Assembly (NCBI GenBank): GCA_017428945.1
Contig: JAFRPW010000006.1
Span: forward strand, 122,136-186,135
Length of the DNA: 64,000 nt
From: Bacteroidales bacterium
Lineage (GTDB): Bacteria; Bacteroidota; Bacteroidia; Bacteroidales; UBA932
Reading direction: 5' to 3'
Shown: positions 1 through 8,946 of the stretch, piece after piece
Layout: each line of letters starts with the position of its first letter
How positions within the stretch are numbered: position 1 is the first letter of the stretch
Notes under the pieces: generated by a model
What the model was told of the DNA's origin: nothing
The model's input: only the letters and a program-made list of their open reading frames with translations
Databases searched by the model: none
Translations under genes and position numbers: made by a program

Positions 1-500
1 TTGACAGGAATCATAAGGAACTTCTTATAGAGAGAGGCCTTCCCGTATATTTATCCTATGACAGGGCCGCATCCATCCTTGCCTCCCGCTATCTTTTCCG
101 CGGAAAAGGCTGTACCATAGTGGACTTCGGCACCACCATGAGCATAGATTTCACATCCGGAGAGGGCCAGTACCAGGGTGGAAACATATCCCTTGGCTGC
201 CGCACTCGTTTCAAGGCTATTAACAGATATTCCCGCGCCCTTCCCCTTGTGGATACGCCTCAGGATCCGGAGGTAACCGGTCACTCGGAAGTGTCGTCGA
301 TAGAGAGCGGAGTTGTTTCAGGCATTGTTTTTGAAATAGAGGGCTACCTGAATCTGCACCCGGAGAATATAACGGTGTTCACCGGCGGCGACGCAAATTA
401 TTTTGCAAAACGGATGAAAAGTTCCATCTTTGTAATTTGTAACCTCGTGCTCATGGGGTTGGCTTTAATAGCTGACGAGTATGTTCAGAAGATTGGTTAG
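1..500 (+). CDS. coaX: Type III pantothenate kinase, C-terminal part (5' end outside window)
   Basis: CoaX phosphorylates pantothenate, the first step of coenzyme A synthesis, in the cytoplasm. The reading frame is open from base 3 with no start codon of its own, so the N-terminal ATP-binding part lies upstream of the window. Visible are an ASRYLF segment, the ASKHA-type phosphate loop IVDFGTTMSIDF, a GGNISLGCRTRFKA stretch that matches the family's GG.I.PG....AL region, and the closing VFTGGDANYF motif. The last 20 nt overlap the start of the next gene, so the two are probably co-transcribed. The assignment rests on motif recognition. The SIDF/LGC variants are typical of Bacteroidota members. 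Confidence 0.88.
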   Translation, partial: DRNHKELLIERGLPVYLSYDRAASILASRYLFRGKGCTIVDFGTTMSIDFTSGEGQYQGGNISLGCRTRFKAINRYSRALPLVDTPQDPEVTGHSEVSSIESGVVSGIVFEIEGYLNLHPENITVFTGGDANYFAKRMKSSIFVICNLVLMGLALIADEYVQKIG

Positions 501-1764
501 CATAGTGTGTGTTCTGCTTTCCGGCTGGGCGGCAATGGCCCAGACGGACGGTACTTATGTAGGGTATTCCCCATATTCCGTTTATGGAGTAGGAAACCTC
601 CACCAAAACGGAACTGCGTGGAACAAGGGAATGGCCGGCGTAGGTATAGCAACCCGTAACAAGCGCTTTGTAAATACCGCAAACCCGGCATCCCTTACAG
701 CCAGGGACTCCCTTTCCTTCATGTCGGATTTCACCCTCAGCAGCAAGATTTCCGTTTTCAATGAAGGTGATAAAAAGGGTTTCAACACAACCTTCAACCT
801 GGAGAACTTCGTCCTTTCTTTCCCCTTGTGGAAAAACTCCGCAATGATGGTGGGCCTGTCCCCGTTCAGCGAGGTCGGCTACAGGATATCGGATACCAAG
901 ACGGACTATTATTCCACCACCAACAGTTTCTCCACCTACGGAAACGGAGGAATGTACCAGGTATTTGCCGCCGGTGCCGTAACGCTCTGGAACCGCCTCT
1001 CGCTGGGTGTGCAGGGCACTTATATCTTCGGCAGCATCAATAAGACATCTGCAAATTCCACCGGAGACAGCAGTTTCCTCAATTTCTTTACGGGAGACTC
1101 CCTGCAGGTAAACAACTTCAGCCTTAAGGCCGGTCTCCAGTACCAGCAGCCGCTGGGAACAAAGAACGCCGTCATCCTGGGAGCCACCTACAGGCTGTCA
1201 ACGCCTTTCGGTGGCCATCGCATCCACTATCTGGAAAGCGGCAGTTACGCCCGCACCAGGGAAGAGCACCTTATAAAGGAAGACAAGGTATATCTTGGAG
1301 ACGAGATCGGTGCCGGTATTTCCTTCCGGAACTCGGACGTGTGGTCCGCGGAGGTGAACTATATCCGCACAAACTGGAATAATTCCAATTTCGAGAGCGT
1401 TCCGGGCTTTTCCAACGTAGGCGTGGAATCGTCCTTCGCCTCCGGGGCCGGACAGTCCGTCCGGGCCGGATTCGAGATTACTCCCAACCGCAACGACATC
1501 CGCTATTTCTTCAAGCGGTGCACCTACCGGGCCGGGGCGTATTACGACAGTTCCTACTTCACGGTAAACGGAAAACACGTGGACGCCGTGGGTATAACCC
1601 TTGGAATGACCCTCCCCGTTTTCCGCTGGTACAACGGCCTTTCAATAGGAGTTGACATGGGACGCAGGGGCCTGGATTCCAGCCAGATAGGCCAGAACTA
1701 CGTAGGCTTCAGCCTTGGTCTCAACATGTTTGACATATGGTTCCAGAAACCACGGTACGAATAG
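481..1764 (+). CDS. Outer-membrane porin-like protein (OmpP1/FadL-like, Bacteroidota type)
   Basis: The 427-residue protein begins with a Sec signal peptide (MFRRLVSIVCVLLSGWAAMA, cleavage probably before QTDG). The mature part opens with YSPYSVYGVGN and AGVGIATRNKRFVNTANPASL, a signature I associate with Bacteroidota outer-membrane proteins resembling the OmpP1/FadL family. The remainder alternates short aromatic and polar strands (for example AVTLWNRLSLGVQGTYIFG), as expected for a beta-barrel. The transported substrate cannot be read from the sequence. The start overlaps coaX by 20 nt and the TPR gene follows after 45 nt, so it belongs to a cell-envelope operon with the TPR protein and LptC. 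Confidence 0.75.
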   Translation: MFRRLVSIVCVLLSGWAAMAQTDGTYVGYSPYSVYGVGNLHQNGTAWNKGMAGVGIATRNKRFVNTANPASLTARDSLSFMSDFTLSSKISVFNEGDKKGFNTTFNLENFVLSFPLWKNSAMMVGLSPFSEVGYRISDTKTDYYSTTNSFSTYGNGGMYQVFAAGAVTLWNRLSLGVQGTYIFGSINKTSANSTGDSSFLNFFTGDSLQVNNFSLKAGLQYQQPLGTKNAVILGATYRLSTPFGGHRIHYLESGSYARTREEHLIKEDKVYLGDEIGAGISFRNSDVWSAEVNYIRTNWNNSNFESVPGFSNVGVESSFASGAGQSVRAGFEITPNRNDIRYFFKRCTYRAGAYYDSSYFTVNGKHVDAVGITLGMTLPVFRWYNGLSIGVDMGRRGLDSSQIGQNYVGFSLGLNMFDIWFQKPRYE

Positions 1765-1809
1765 TTTAGCACGATAATTGTTTAATTGAAAGTTAAAACA
1801 TCTGACGAT

Positions 1810-3132
1810 ATGAAAAAGTTAACCTTCATTATCCTCGCCGCAGCTGCCCTGTTTGCAGGTCAGAACATAGCCTCCGCCCAGGGAAAATATGGTGCGGACA
1901 GCGCCGAGTGCCTCAAGTATCTCTCCTATTATCAGGAGTATTGGAAGCAGAAAAACTATGATTCCGCCCTTCCCAACTGGAGAAAGGCATATTCCATCTG
2001 CCCGGCTACCGCTTCGCAGAACATGTTCATCCACGGCACCCGCCTGATGACCCGTCAGCTGGACAAGATCAAGGATCCTGCAACCCGTTCCGCAATTATC
2101 GACACCATCATCACCCTTCAGGACCAGCGCATGGCCACCTATCCCAAGAAGCGCCAGGAAATCCTGAACAACAAGGGCCAGTACATGATCAACTACCGCG
2201 GTTCGGACAGCAAGTACATCTTCGAGAACCTTTCCGTCATCGTGGACGAGCTTGGCTCCAAGTCCAGCGGCTCCCTCCTGGTGAACCTTCTCCAGAGCGG
2301 CATAGCCCTTTATCGTGAGAACAAGCTCAGCGCCGACGACGTCATCGCCCTTTATGACAAGGTGAGCGGAAACATCGCCGCCGCAGAGGCCAAGAGCGAC
2401 GCCGAGGTAGAGGACAACGCCAAGGCAAAAGCCACCATCGAGTCCATTTTCGCAGACTCCAAGGTCGCTTCCTGCGAGAACCTCATCGCAATCTTCGGTC
2501 CCCGCTATGAGGCCGATCCCAACAACCTTGCACTGGTCTCCAACATCGTCAAGCTCATGAACAACGCCGACGACTGCGCCTCCAACGACCTTTATCTTAA
2601 GGCTGTCACCTCCATGTACAAGCTGGATCCTTCGTACCGCAGCGCATACGCCCTGTTCCGCCTGAACAGCGCCCGCGGCAATGTCGCCGATGCCGGCCGC
2701 TATATCGAGGAAGCCATCGCTTCTCCTGAGTCTGACGAGGCAACCGACGCCCAGTACTACTACGAGCTTGCCCTGTTCGCATACAAGAACAATCTCCGTT
2801 CAAAGGCTGCCGACGCCGCCCGCAAGGCAGTTGACCTGGACTACGGATTCGCCGGTAAGGCATACATGATCCTCGGTAACCTCTGGGCCGGAGCAACCTG
2901 CTCCGGTGACGTAGAGAAGTACGCTCGCTTCTGGGCTGCTACGGACTACTTCCAGAAGGCCCGTACCGCCGATCCTTCCCTCGCAGATGATGTAGCATCC
3001 TCCATCGCCGGAGTTGCCAGGTATTATCCCGAGGCCAGTGAGATCTTCATGTACGACCTCACTGCCGGCCAGAGCTACACCGTATCCTGCGGCGGTCTCA
3101 CCGCTACCACAACCGTACGTGTAAGCAGGTAG
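1810..3132 (+). CDS. Secreted tetratricopeptide-repeat protein
   Basis: The ATG at 1810 starts a clear signal peptide (MKKLTFIILAAAALFAG...ASAQ); an upstream TTG in frame would add eight charged residues before it and is unlikely. The 440-residue product is alpha-helical with TPR-like helical pairs, for example YYQEYWKQKNYDSALPNWRKA near the N-terminus and YYYELALFAYKNNLRSKAADAARKAV near residue 325. There is no catalytic motif. It is probably a periplasmic or outer-membrane-associated scaffold. The stop codon overlaps the GTG start of lptC by one base (TAGTG), which suggests translational coupling and a role linked to envelope biogenesis. The precise function is unknown. Confidence 0.75.
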   Translation: MKKLTFIILAAAALFAGQNIASAQGKYGADSAECLKYLSYYQEYWKQKNYDSALPNWRKAYSICPATASQNMFIHGTRLMTRQLDKIKDPATRSAIIDTIITLQDQRMATYPKKRQEILNNKGQYMINYRGSDSKYIFENLSVIVDELGSKSSGSLLVNLLQSGIALYRENKLSADDVIALYDKVSGNIAAAEAKSDAEVEDNAKAKATIESIFADSKVASCENLIAIFGPRYEADPNNLALVSNIVKLMNNADDCASNDLYLKAVTSMYKLDPSYRSAYALFRLNSARGNVADAGRYIEEAIASPESDEATDAQYYYELALFAYKNNLRSKAADAARKAVDLDYGFAGKAYMILGNLWAGATCSGDVEKYARFWAATDYFQKARTADPSLADDVASSIAGVARYYPEASEIFMYDLTAGQSYTVSCGGLTATTTVRVSR

Positions 3133-3752
3133 TGACTCCAAGAAACATATTTAAGATGATTGCAACCGCCGCGGCGGTTGCTTTCGTCGTTTATTCGTGC
3201 AAGGGAAACCTTTCCGAGGCAGAGAAGCTGGACCTTGACAGGATTCCGCTCCAGACGGTAGATTCCATGTTCTTCGTCCAGTCTGAAAACGGCCGCCTGA
3301 AAATGAGGGTGGAGGCCCCCAGGATGGAGGTTTACGAGCACGATACCGTCTCTTATGACCTTTTCCCGAAAGGGATAAAGGTTTTCGCATATGGTGAAAC
3401 CGGCCTTCTGGAAACAACCATAGTGTCGGACCAGGCAAAACATCGTAAAACCGGGGGAGAACTGTGGTCGGCTTTCGGAAACGTGGTCGTAAAGAATATC
3501 GTCAAGAATGAGACCATGGAGACGGACACCCTGTACTGGGACAGCGTGAAACATGAAATCTGGACGGACTGCTACGTCAGGATGCACTCTCCGTCCGGCC
3601 TCATGCAGGGTTACGGGATGCGCTCTGACGAGATGGCCCGCAACGCTATTCTCATGCATCCCTTCGACACGGAATTCCTCATCGAAGATGAAGACAACGC
3701 CCCCGTGCAGATAGATTCGGTCAATTTTATCGGGCCGATGTTAAAAAAATAG
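3132..3752 (+). CDS. lptC: LPS export periplasmic protein LptC (lipoprotein form)
   Basis: LptC forms part of the Lpt bridge that carries lipopolysaccharide from the inner membrane towards the outer membrane. The 206-residue product has a short lipoprotein-type leader (TAAAVAFVVYSC, Cys23) and then the beta-jellyroll pattern of the family: FFVQSENGRLKMRVEAPRM, FPKGIKVF, GNVVVKN and TDTLYWD. Bacteroidota LptC proteins are often lipid-anchored in place of the single TM segment of E. coli LptC. The GTG start is chosen because it overlaps the preceding stop and gives R and K residues before the hydrophobic core; an ATG at 3156 is a weaker alternative. A promoter-like box follows the gene. Confidence 0.85.
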   Translation: MTPRNIFKMIATAAAVAFVVYSCKGNLSEAEKLDLDRIPLQTVDSMFFVQSENGRLKMRVEAPRMEVYEHDTVSYDLFPKGIKVFAYGETGLLETTIVSDQAKHRKTGGELWSAFGNVVVKNIVKNETMETDTLYWDSVKHEIWTDCYVRMHSPSGLMQGYGMRSDEMARNAILMHPFDTEFLIEDEDNAPVQIDSVNFIGPMLKK

Positions 3753-3774
3753 TGGTTATTTGGAAGAAAATCAC

Positions 3775-3782
3775 TACCTTTG
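3775..3782 (+). promoter_or_regulatory. Bacteroides-type -7 box before the PpiD-like gene
   Basis: TACCTTTG matches the Bacteroidota -7 consensus TAnnTTTG. It lies 46 nt before the ATG of the foldase gene, in the only sizeable gap of the envelope cluster. A TTTG at 3759 is present but only 12 bp upstream, not the usual 19-21, so the -33 element is unclear. Confidence 0.5.
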
Positions 3783-3828
3783 CAGCCCTTATGCGAAAAA
3801 AATAGAATAAAATTAAAAATATAACACA

Positions 3829-5916
3829 ATGGCAGCTCTTGAGACCATCAGAACCAAATTCGGCATTGGTGCATCAATCATCATTGCCTTCGGTCTGTTA
3901 CTCTTCCTTGTAAACCCGTCCGACATCATCCAGACCATCCAGTCAACTTCCACCAAGTACGATGTCGGCAAAATCAATGGCAAACGCATCACATACACGG
4001 ACTTCGAGCAGGAAACCAAAGAGATGGCAAGTGTACGCGAACTCATGACCGGCACTTCCGCATCTTCGGAGCAGGCTCAGAAGCAGAACAGGGAAATAGC
4101 CTGGCAGAACCTCGTCCAGGAACACCTTGTAATTCCCACCGTCCGCAATGCCGGTATCCATGTCGGCAAGCAGGAAGAGGTAGACCTCTTCGTCGGCGAG
4201 AACCCTTCACCCGTCGTGGCCTCCTCCGGTCTTTTCTTCGACCAGGAAGGCAATTTCTCCCCGGAGCTTGTGCGTGATTTCATGGAGCAGGCAAGTGCCG
4301 ATGAAAGCGGCCGCATGCTCATTATCCGCAACTACCTCCAGAACAGCGTACGCAACAACCGCTACTCCGAGAAGTATGGAAACCTCTTCACTGCCGCATC
4401 TCTGGTGAACAGCCTCCAGCAGAAGAAGGCCGTTGAGGAGAACAACACCACCGCAAGCGTGAGCTTCGTGATGGCTCCCAACTCATACTTCCCCCAGGAT
4501 TCCTCCATCGTCATTTCTTCCGCAGACATCAAGAAGTTCTACAACGCCCACAAGGACAACTTCCGCCAGCAGGCCACCAGGGATATCGAATACGCAGTGT
4601 TCGAGGTCGTCCCTTCCGCCGCTGACATTGAGGCCCAGAACGTAGACTTTGTTTCTGCTTATGACGAGTTCTCAACCACTGAAAACGTCCGTGCATTCCT
4701 TCAGCGCAACTCTGACCGCCAGTGGCAGGACACCTGGTACAAGGATGGTGAGCTCCGCAGCGTAAACCGTGACGTAGACGCCTTTGTGACCGCAAACAAG
4801 TCCGGCGTTTCTCCCGTGTACCGCTCCGGAAACAACTTCTACGCAGCCCGTATCATGGAGGTCAAGAACATTCCGGATTCCGTATACGTCCGCCACATCA
4901 TGTTCCAGGGAGCAGCTGCCCGCCACAATGCAGACAGCCTTCTGAAGCTTGTCAACAGCAAGAACTTTGCAGCCATGGCAGAGGAGAACTCCGCAGACCG
5001 CAACAACCAGTTTGACGGCAGTTTCGGTACCCTTGGCTGGATGACCCAGAACTCCATGATCCCCGGCTTCGAGTCCGTCCTTACCGCCGCTACCGGCAAG
5101 CCCTACATCGTCACAAGCCAGTACGGCTCACACATCGTAGAGGTTGTAAAGACCACCAAGCCCGTTGCCAAGAAGAAGGTCGCCATCTTCGAGAAGGCCA
5201 CCCTTCCCAGCAAGGAAACTTATTCCACCATTTACAACAAGGCCAACCTCCTTGCAGTTCGCGCAGCCGGCAAGTATGCCAACTACAAGGCAGCATGCGA
5301 CACCACCGGAACCTACTCCCGCAGCATGACCATCAACGAGGGTACGGACACTTACGGTGCAATCAGCCACGCCAAGGAAGTTACCCGCTGGGCCTTTGAC
5401 AACAAGCCCGGAAAGGCTTCCGGCATCATCACCGTAGACAACAACTACTTCTTCGTAGCAGCCGTCAAGGGCGCTCACAAGGAAGGTTTCGCTACGGTAG
5501 AGGAAGTCAAGGACCAGATTCAGAACCAGCTCTATCGTGAGAAGTACAGCGCCAAGCGCTGCGAAGAGGTTGCAGCTCAGATTGCAGGCCTCACCTCCAT
5601 GGAGGAAGTAGCAGAAAAGCTTGGAACCACCGTCAGTGAACTCACCGACGTCACCTTCTCCACCAACTCTGCAGCAACCACGGAGCCCGCTTTCGTAGGC
5701 GCAGTCGCATCTGCCGCCGAAGGCCAGATTTCCGGCCCCGTTGCAGGTATCATGGGTACCTATGTGTTCAAGGTGAACGGCCGTGAGACCGGCTCCTACT
5801 ACACAGAGGACGACGCCCTCTCCGCACAGGCCCGCATAGACCAGTATCATCAGCAGATGCTGCTTCCCGTCATGACGGACAAGGCCGTTACAGACAGGCG
5901 TGCAAAGTTTTATTAA
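3829..5916 (+). CDS. SurA/PpiD-like periplasmic peptidyl-prolyl isomerase
   Basis: This is a membrane-anchored periplasmic chaperone/foldase. The 695-residue protein starts with one TM segment (about residues 12-28, GIGASIIIAFGLLLFL) followed by a SurA-N-like helical region (GKINGKRITYTDFEQE). A PPIC-type parvulin domain is recognisable from about residue 350 (VRHIMFQG, then SFGTLGWMTQNSMIPGFE and YGSHIVEV). This matches the PpiD layout, which in E. coli helps newly exported outer-membrane proteins. A second, degenerate parvulin-like region may lie near residues 490-620. The gene has its own -7 box and is followed after 12 nt by ychF. Its position next to lptC fits an envelope-assembly role. 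Confidence 0.85.
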   Translation: MAALETIRTKFGIGASIIIAFGLLLFLVNPSDIIQTIQSTSTKYDVGKINGKRITYTDFEQETKEMASVRELMTGTSASSEQAQKQNREIAWQNLVQEHLVIPTVRNAGIHVGKQEEVDLFVGENPSPVVASSGLFFDQEGNFSPELVRDFMEQASADESGRMLIIRNYLQNSVRNNRYSEKYGNLFTAASLVNSLQQKKAVEENNTTASVSFVMAPNSYFPQDSSIVISSADIKKFYNAHKDNFRQQATRDIEYAVFEVVPSAADIEAQNVDFVSAYDEFSTTENVRAFLQRNSDRQWQDTWYKDGELRSVNRDVDAFVTANKSGVSPVYRSGNNFYAARIMEVKNIPDSVYVRHIMFQGAAARHNADSLLKLVNSKNFAAMAEENSADRNNQFDGSFGTLGWMTQNSMIPGFESVLTAATGKPYIVTSQYGSHIVEVVKTTKPVAKKKVAIFEKATLPSKETYSTIYNKANLLAVRAAGKYANYKAACDTTGTYSRSMTINEGTDTYGAISHAKEVTRWAFDNKPGKASGIITVDNNYFFVAAVKGAHKEGFATVEEVKDQIQNQLYREKYSAKRCEEVAAQIAGLTSMEEVAEKLGTTVSELTDVTFSTNSAATTEPAFVGAVASAAEGQISGPVAGIMGTYVFKVNGRETGSYYTEDDALSAQARIDQYHQQMLLPVMTDKAVTDRRAKFY

Positions 5917-5928
5917 TAGGTAGAGATT

Positions 5929-7026
5929 ATGTCTCTGAAATGTGGAATAGTAGGCTTGCCCAACGTGGGCAAGTCTACTTTATTTAACTGCATCAGCAGC
6001 GGAAAGGCCCAGAGTGCCAATTTTCCCTTCTGTACAATAGACCCCAACGTTGGCTCCACCAACGTTCCGGACAAGCGCCTGGAGGTGCTTACTCAGATTT
6101 GCCAGCCCAAGCGCACCATTCCCGCCACGGTAGAGATAGTGGACATTGCCGGTCTGGTGAAAGGCGCGTCAAAAGGCGAGGGCCTGGGAAACCAGTTCCT
6201 TGCAAACATACGTGAGTGTGACGCCATCCTGCACGTTCTGCGCTGCTTTGACGACGGTAATATTGTCCACGTTGACGGTTCCGTAGACCCTGTCCGGGAC
6301 AAGGAAGTGGTTGAGACGGAACTCCAGATCAAGGACCTTGAAACCGTAGAGAACCGCATCAAGAAGGTGGAGAAAATGGCCACCACCGGCGGTGACAAGG
6401 AAGCAAAAAAGCTTCTTAACCTTCTCCAGCGCTACCGTGAGGTTCTTCTGCAGGGAAAAAGCTGCCGTGAGGTTGTTCCGGAAAACGCAGAGGAAGAGCA
6501 GATGGCAAAGGATTTGTACCTTCTCACCAACAAGCCGGTAATGTACGTGTGCAACGTAGACGAGGCATCGGCAGCAGGCGGCAATGCATATGTGGACGCC
6601 GTCCGTGCTGCGGTCGGGGAGGACAATATTCTTGTCATCGCCGCCAAGACAGAGGCGGAAATTGCAGAGATAGAGGAGTATGAAGACCGCCAGATGTTCC
6701 TTGAGGAAATGGGTCTGGAAGAGTCCGGCGTCGTGCGCCTTATCCAGAGTGCATACCGCCTCCTCGGTCTCCGAACCTTCTTCACCGCCGGTGCCGATGA
6801 GTGCCGTGCCTGGACCATCGTCGCAGGAGACAAGGCCCCCCGCGCCGCCGGTGTAATCCACACTGATTTTGAACGTGGTTTCATCCGTGCAGAGGTCATC
6901 AAGTACGATGACTTTGTGCAGTACAGGACAGAGGCGGCAGTCCGCGCCGCCGGCAAGATGGGCATCGAAGGCAAGGACTATGTGGTGCAGGACGGTGACA
7001 TAATGCACTTCCTGTTTAACGTGTAG
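5929..7026 (+). CDS. ychF: Ribosome-associated ATPase YchF (Obg family)
   Basis: YchF is a conserved cytoplasmic P-loop ATPase that binds ribosomes and is linked to stress and redox responses. The 365-residue length is typical. The P-loop is GLPNVGKST (residues 9-17), the Walker B/G3 is DIAGLVKGASKGEG, and the G4 position reads CNVDE, not NKxD; this NxxE form is known to switch specificity from GTP to ATP in YchF. The C-terminal TGS-like domain (FFTAGADECRAWT, AAGVIHTDFERGFIRAEV) is intact. It follows the foldase gene by 12 nt. A 37-nt palindrome that looks like a terminator begins 4 nt after the stop. Confidence 0.96.
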   Translation: MSLKCGIVGLPNVGKSTLFNCISSGKAQSANFPFCTIDPNVGSTNVPDKRLEVLTQICQPKRTIPATVEIVDIAGLVKGASKGEGLGNQFLANIRECDAILHVLRCFDDGNIVHVDGSVDPVRDKEVVETELQIKDLETVENRIKKVEKMATTGGDKEAKKLLNLLQRYREVLLQGKSCREVVPENAEEEQMAKDLYLLTNKPVMYVCNVDEASAAGGNAYVDAVRAAVGEDNILVIAAKTEAEIAEIEEYEDRQMFLEEMGLEESGVVRLIQSAYRLLGLRTFFTAGADECRAWTIVAGDKAPRAAGVIHTDFERGFIRAEVIKYDDFVQYRTEAAVRAAGKMGIEGKDYVVQDGDIMHFLFNV

Positions 7027-7030
7027 ATTT

Positions 7031-7067
7031 TGTAAAAGGTTCGGTTTTTTATGCCGAACCTTTTACA
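7031..7067 (+). terminator. Family C palindrome, copy 1 (likely terminator of ychF)
   Basis: Perfect 14-bp inverted arms, TGTAAAAGGTTCGG and CCGAACCTTTTACA, enclose a 9-nt loop starting with six T. The A-rich outer left arm and T-rich outer right arm make it usable as a terminator in both directions. It starts four bases after the ychF stop. The same palindrome recurs at 9889-9925. Confidence 0.75.
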
Positions 7068-7099
7068 TTCTACGGCCTGTAATGCCGTTTTGCGTGAAT

Positions 7100-7129
7100 G
7101 GTTCGGTCACTTTTACCGAACCTTTTACA
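7100..7129. terminator. Family C palindrome, shortened copy 2
   Basis: Eight-base arms GGTTCGGT and ACCGAACC enclose 7 nt, followed by TTTTACA. The right half is identical to copy 1, while the left outer TGTAAAA part is lost. It lies four bases beyond the stop of the convergent CpXC gene, so copies 1 and 2 stand back to back between two convergent genes. Confidence 0.6.
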
Positions 7130-7133
7130 TTTT

Positions 7134-7745
7134 CTACCGGAAAATGCTGTTTGCCCAGCCGGCGTCAATCTCGGAAAAACCGGGGGCGGGGGCGATGCCT
7201 GGATTGCGGGAAAGGATGCCGCGGGCGTCTTCATAGACATTGAAACCAACGTTGATTACGTTCATGGCTCCGTTAAGGGGGAAAGCCATCACAAGGTCGT
7301 GGTCCGCGCCCTCCAGGCGGAGGAACTTGAGCGGCGCATCTGCGGATTCGGGGTTCTTGGCGGCCAGTTCATGACGGGATACCCACTTGCACACTTCCAT
7401 AACCGTGTCCTCCAGACCGGCATCGGAAATGCATACCTTTTCTATGAGTTCCCCGGCCTCGCGGACGCGGCGGAGCGTGTAGCCTGGAAGATCTTTCACT
7501 GCCTCTGCCACGGCGGCCGGCGGCTCATAACCTTCCGGAAGCAGCCAAACCATGAGCTTCGCCGCAGGGTCATGGTACAAAGTGTTGTACCTCAAAAGAT
7601 TGCGCGTGCCGCAGTAGGGGCATTCCGCCACGAATAAAGAGCCGTCTCTGACCCGCTCCTTAAGCTGCGGATCAGAGGCGACGTTTATACTTTGATAACT
7701 TGCGGCCTCAAATGAGGAGCCGCATTTTGAACACTTTACCTGCAT
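7134..7745 (-). CDS. CpXC-domain zinc-ribbon protein
   Basis: The 203-residue protein carries two Cys pairs near its N-terminus, CSKC (5-8) and CPYC (42-45), spaced as in the CpXC domain, a family of unknown function thought to bind zinc. The rest is a mixed alpha/beta domain with no catalytic motif that I recognise. No signal peptide is present, so it is probably cytoplasmic. Its ATG overlaps the galK stop by one base (TAATG), so the two are translationally coupled. That link suggests, but does not show, a role connected with galactose metabolism. Downstream lie the family C palindromes. Confidence 0.75.
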   Translation of the reverse strand: MQVKCSKCGSSFEAASYQSINVASDPQLKERVRDGSLFVAECPYCGTRNLLRYNTLYHDPAAKLMVWLLPEGYEPPAAVAEAVKDLPGYTLRRVREAGELIEKVCISDAGLEDTVMEVCKWVSRHELAAKNPESADAPLKFLRLEGADHDLVMAFPLNGAMNVINVGFNVYEDARGILSRNPGIAPAPGFSEIDAGWANSIFR

Positions 7746-8887
7746 TAAAGTTTGCGGGCGCCGTCGCTGATGACAACGTCATAAATCTTGGGAGCATGAC
7801 CGAACTTGGCCTGGAACTGCTCCTTGGCTGCGGCGATGAAGCCGTCGTAGAGTTCTTCCTTCACAAGGTTGATTGTGCAGCCGCCAAAGCCGCCGCCCAT
7901 TACGCGGGAGCCGGTGACGTCCATCTTACGGGCAAGCTTGTTAAGGAAGTCAAGTTCCTCGCAGGAGACCTCGTACAGGCGGCTAAGGCCAAAGTGGGTC
8001 TGGTACATCATTTCGCCGACGGTCTCGTAGTCGTCTCTTTCAAGGGCGTCGCAGACGTCAAGGACCCTCTGGACCTCTCCAATAACATACTCTGCACGAA
8101 GGAAGTCTTCCTGGGGGATTTCTTCGCGGACCTCGTCCAGCCAGAGGCGCTTGGCATCCGAGAGGAACTCTACCTCCGGATGCTTCTTGCGGATGGCTGC
8201 GGCTGCGTTCTCGCAGGAGGCGCGGCGCTTGTTGTAGGCGCTGGAAGCCAGCTCGTGCTTTACGCAGGAGTCTATAAGAACCAGCTTGTATCCCTTGGGG
8301 TGGAAGGGGAAATATTTGTATTCCAGGGTTTTGCAGTTGAGGCGGATAAGTGCGCCCTCCTTTCCGAAGACCGATGCGAACTGGTCCATGATGCCGCACT
8401 TTACGCCGCAGTAGTTATGCTCTGTGCTCTGGCCAATCTTTGCAAGTTCGAACTTGTCGATATTGTTCTTGAAGATATCGTTCAGGGCAAAGGCAAAGCA
8501 GCTTTCCAGGGCCGCGGAAGAGCTGAGGCCGGCACCAAGGGGAACGTCTCCGGCAAACACGGCATTGAAGCCTTCAACCTTGCCGCCGCGCTTGATGGTT
8601 TCGCGGCATACGCCAAAGATATATCTTGCCCAGGCCTTCTCAGGAGCGTCTTTTTCCTCCAGGCCGAACTCGCAGAGTTCGTTGTAGTCCAGAGAGAAAA
8701 CTTTTACCTTTGGGGTCCCGTTAACCTTGATTGCGGCCATGATGCCACAGTCAATTGCACCGGGGAATACGTAACCACCGTTGTAGTCTGTGTGCTCGCC
8801 GATCAGGTTGATACGGCCGGCAGATGCATAAAGAACGCCCTCTTCTCCGAACAGGGATTTGAACTTTTCCTGGATTTTCTGTTTCAT
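7745..8887 (-). CDS. galK: Galactokinase
   Basis: GalK phosphorylates alpha-D-galactose at C1 in the Leloir pathway. All three GHMP-kinase motifs are present: GRINLIGEHTDYNGG (residues 24-38), the ATP-binding PLGAGLSSSAALE (116-128) and a C-terminal GGGFGGCTINLV. The ATG at 8887 (MKQKIQEKF) is chosen; a longer frame reaching 8917 has no usable start. It has a well-formed promoter whose -33 element lies inside the end of the neighbouring gene. It is coupled to the CpXC gene. galM lies at 16.6 kb, not adjacent, and no galT is visible in the window. Confidence 0.95.
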   Translation of the reverse strand: MKQKIQEKFKSLFGEEGVLYASAGRINLIGEHTDYNGGYVFPGAIDCGIMAAIKVNGTPKVKVFSLDYNELCEFGLEEKDAPEKAWARYIFGVCRETIKRGGKVEGFNAVFAGDVPLGAGLSSSAALESCFAFALNDIFKNNIDKFELAKIGQSTEHNYCGVKCGIMDQFASVFGKEGALIRLNCKTLEYKYFPFHPKGYKLVLIDSCVKHELASSAYNKRRASCENAAAAIRKKHPEVEFLSDAKRLWLDEVREEIPQEDFLRAEYVIGEVQRVLDVCDALERDDYETVGEMMYQTHFGLSRLYEVSCEELDFLNKLARKMDVTGSRVMGGGFGGCTINLVKEELYDGFIAAAKEQFQAKFGHAPKIYDVVISDGARKL

Positions 8888-8914
8888 ATTAAAGGTTATT
8901 AGTTTTCTATCATA

Positions 8915-8946
8915 CAAATATAATAATTATTTCACGTCCAGCCAAA
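8915..8946 (-). promoter_or_regulatory. galK promoter, TTTG-N20-TATATTTG
   Basis: On the minus strand, TTTG (8946-8943) and TATATTTG (8922-8915) are separated by 20 bp, matching the Bacteroides sigma-ABfr consensus closely. The -7 box ends 27 nt before the galK ATG. The -33 element overlaps the last codons of the upstream endonuclease-like gene. Confidence 0.7.

Noticed and set aside
1-6. TTGACA at the window start as a -35 element
   Set aside because: It lies inside the open coaX frame and Bacteroidota promoters do not use this box.
7700-8902. 400-residue open frame antisense to galK
   Set aside because: Full overlap with galK, which has all kinase motifs.
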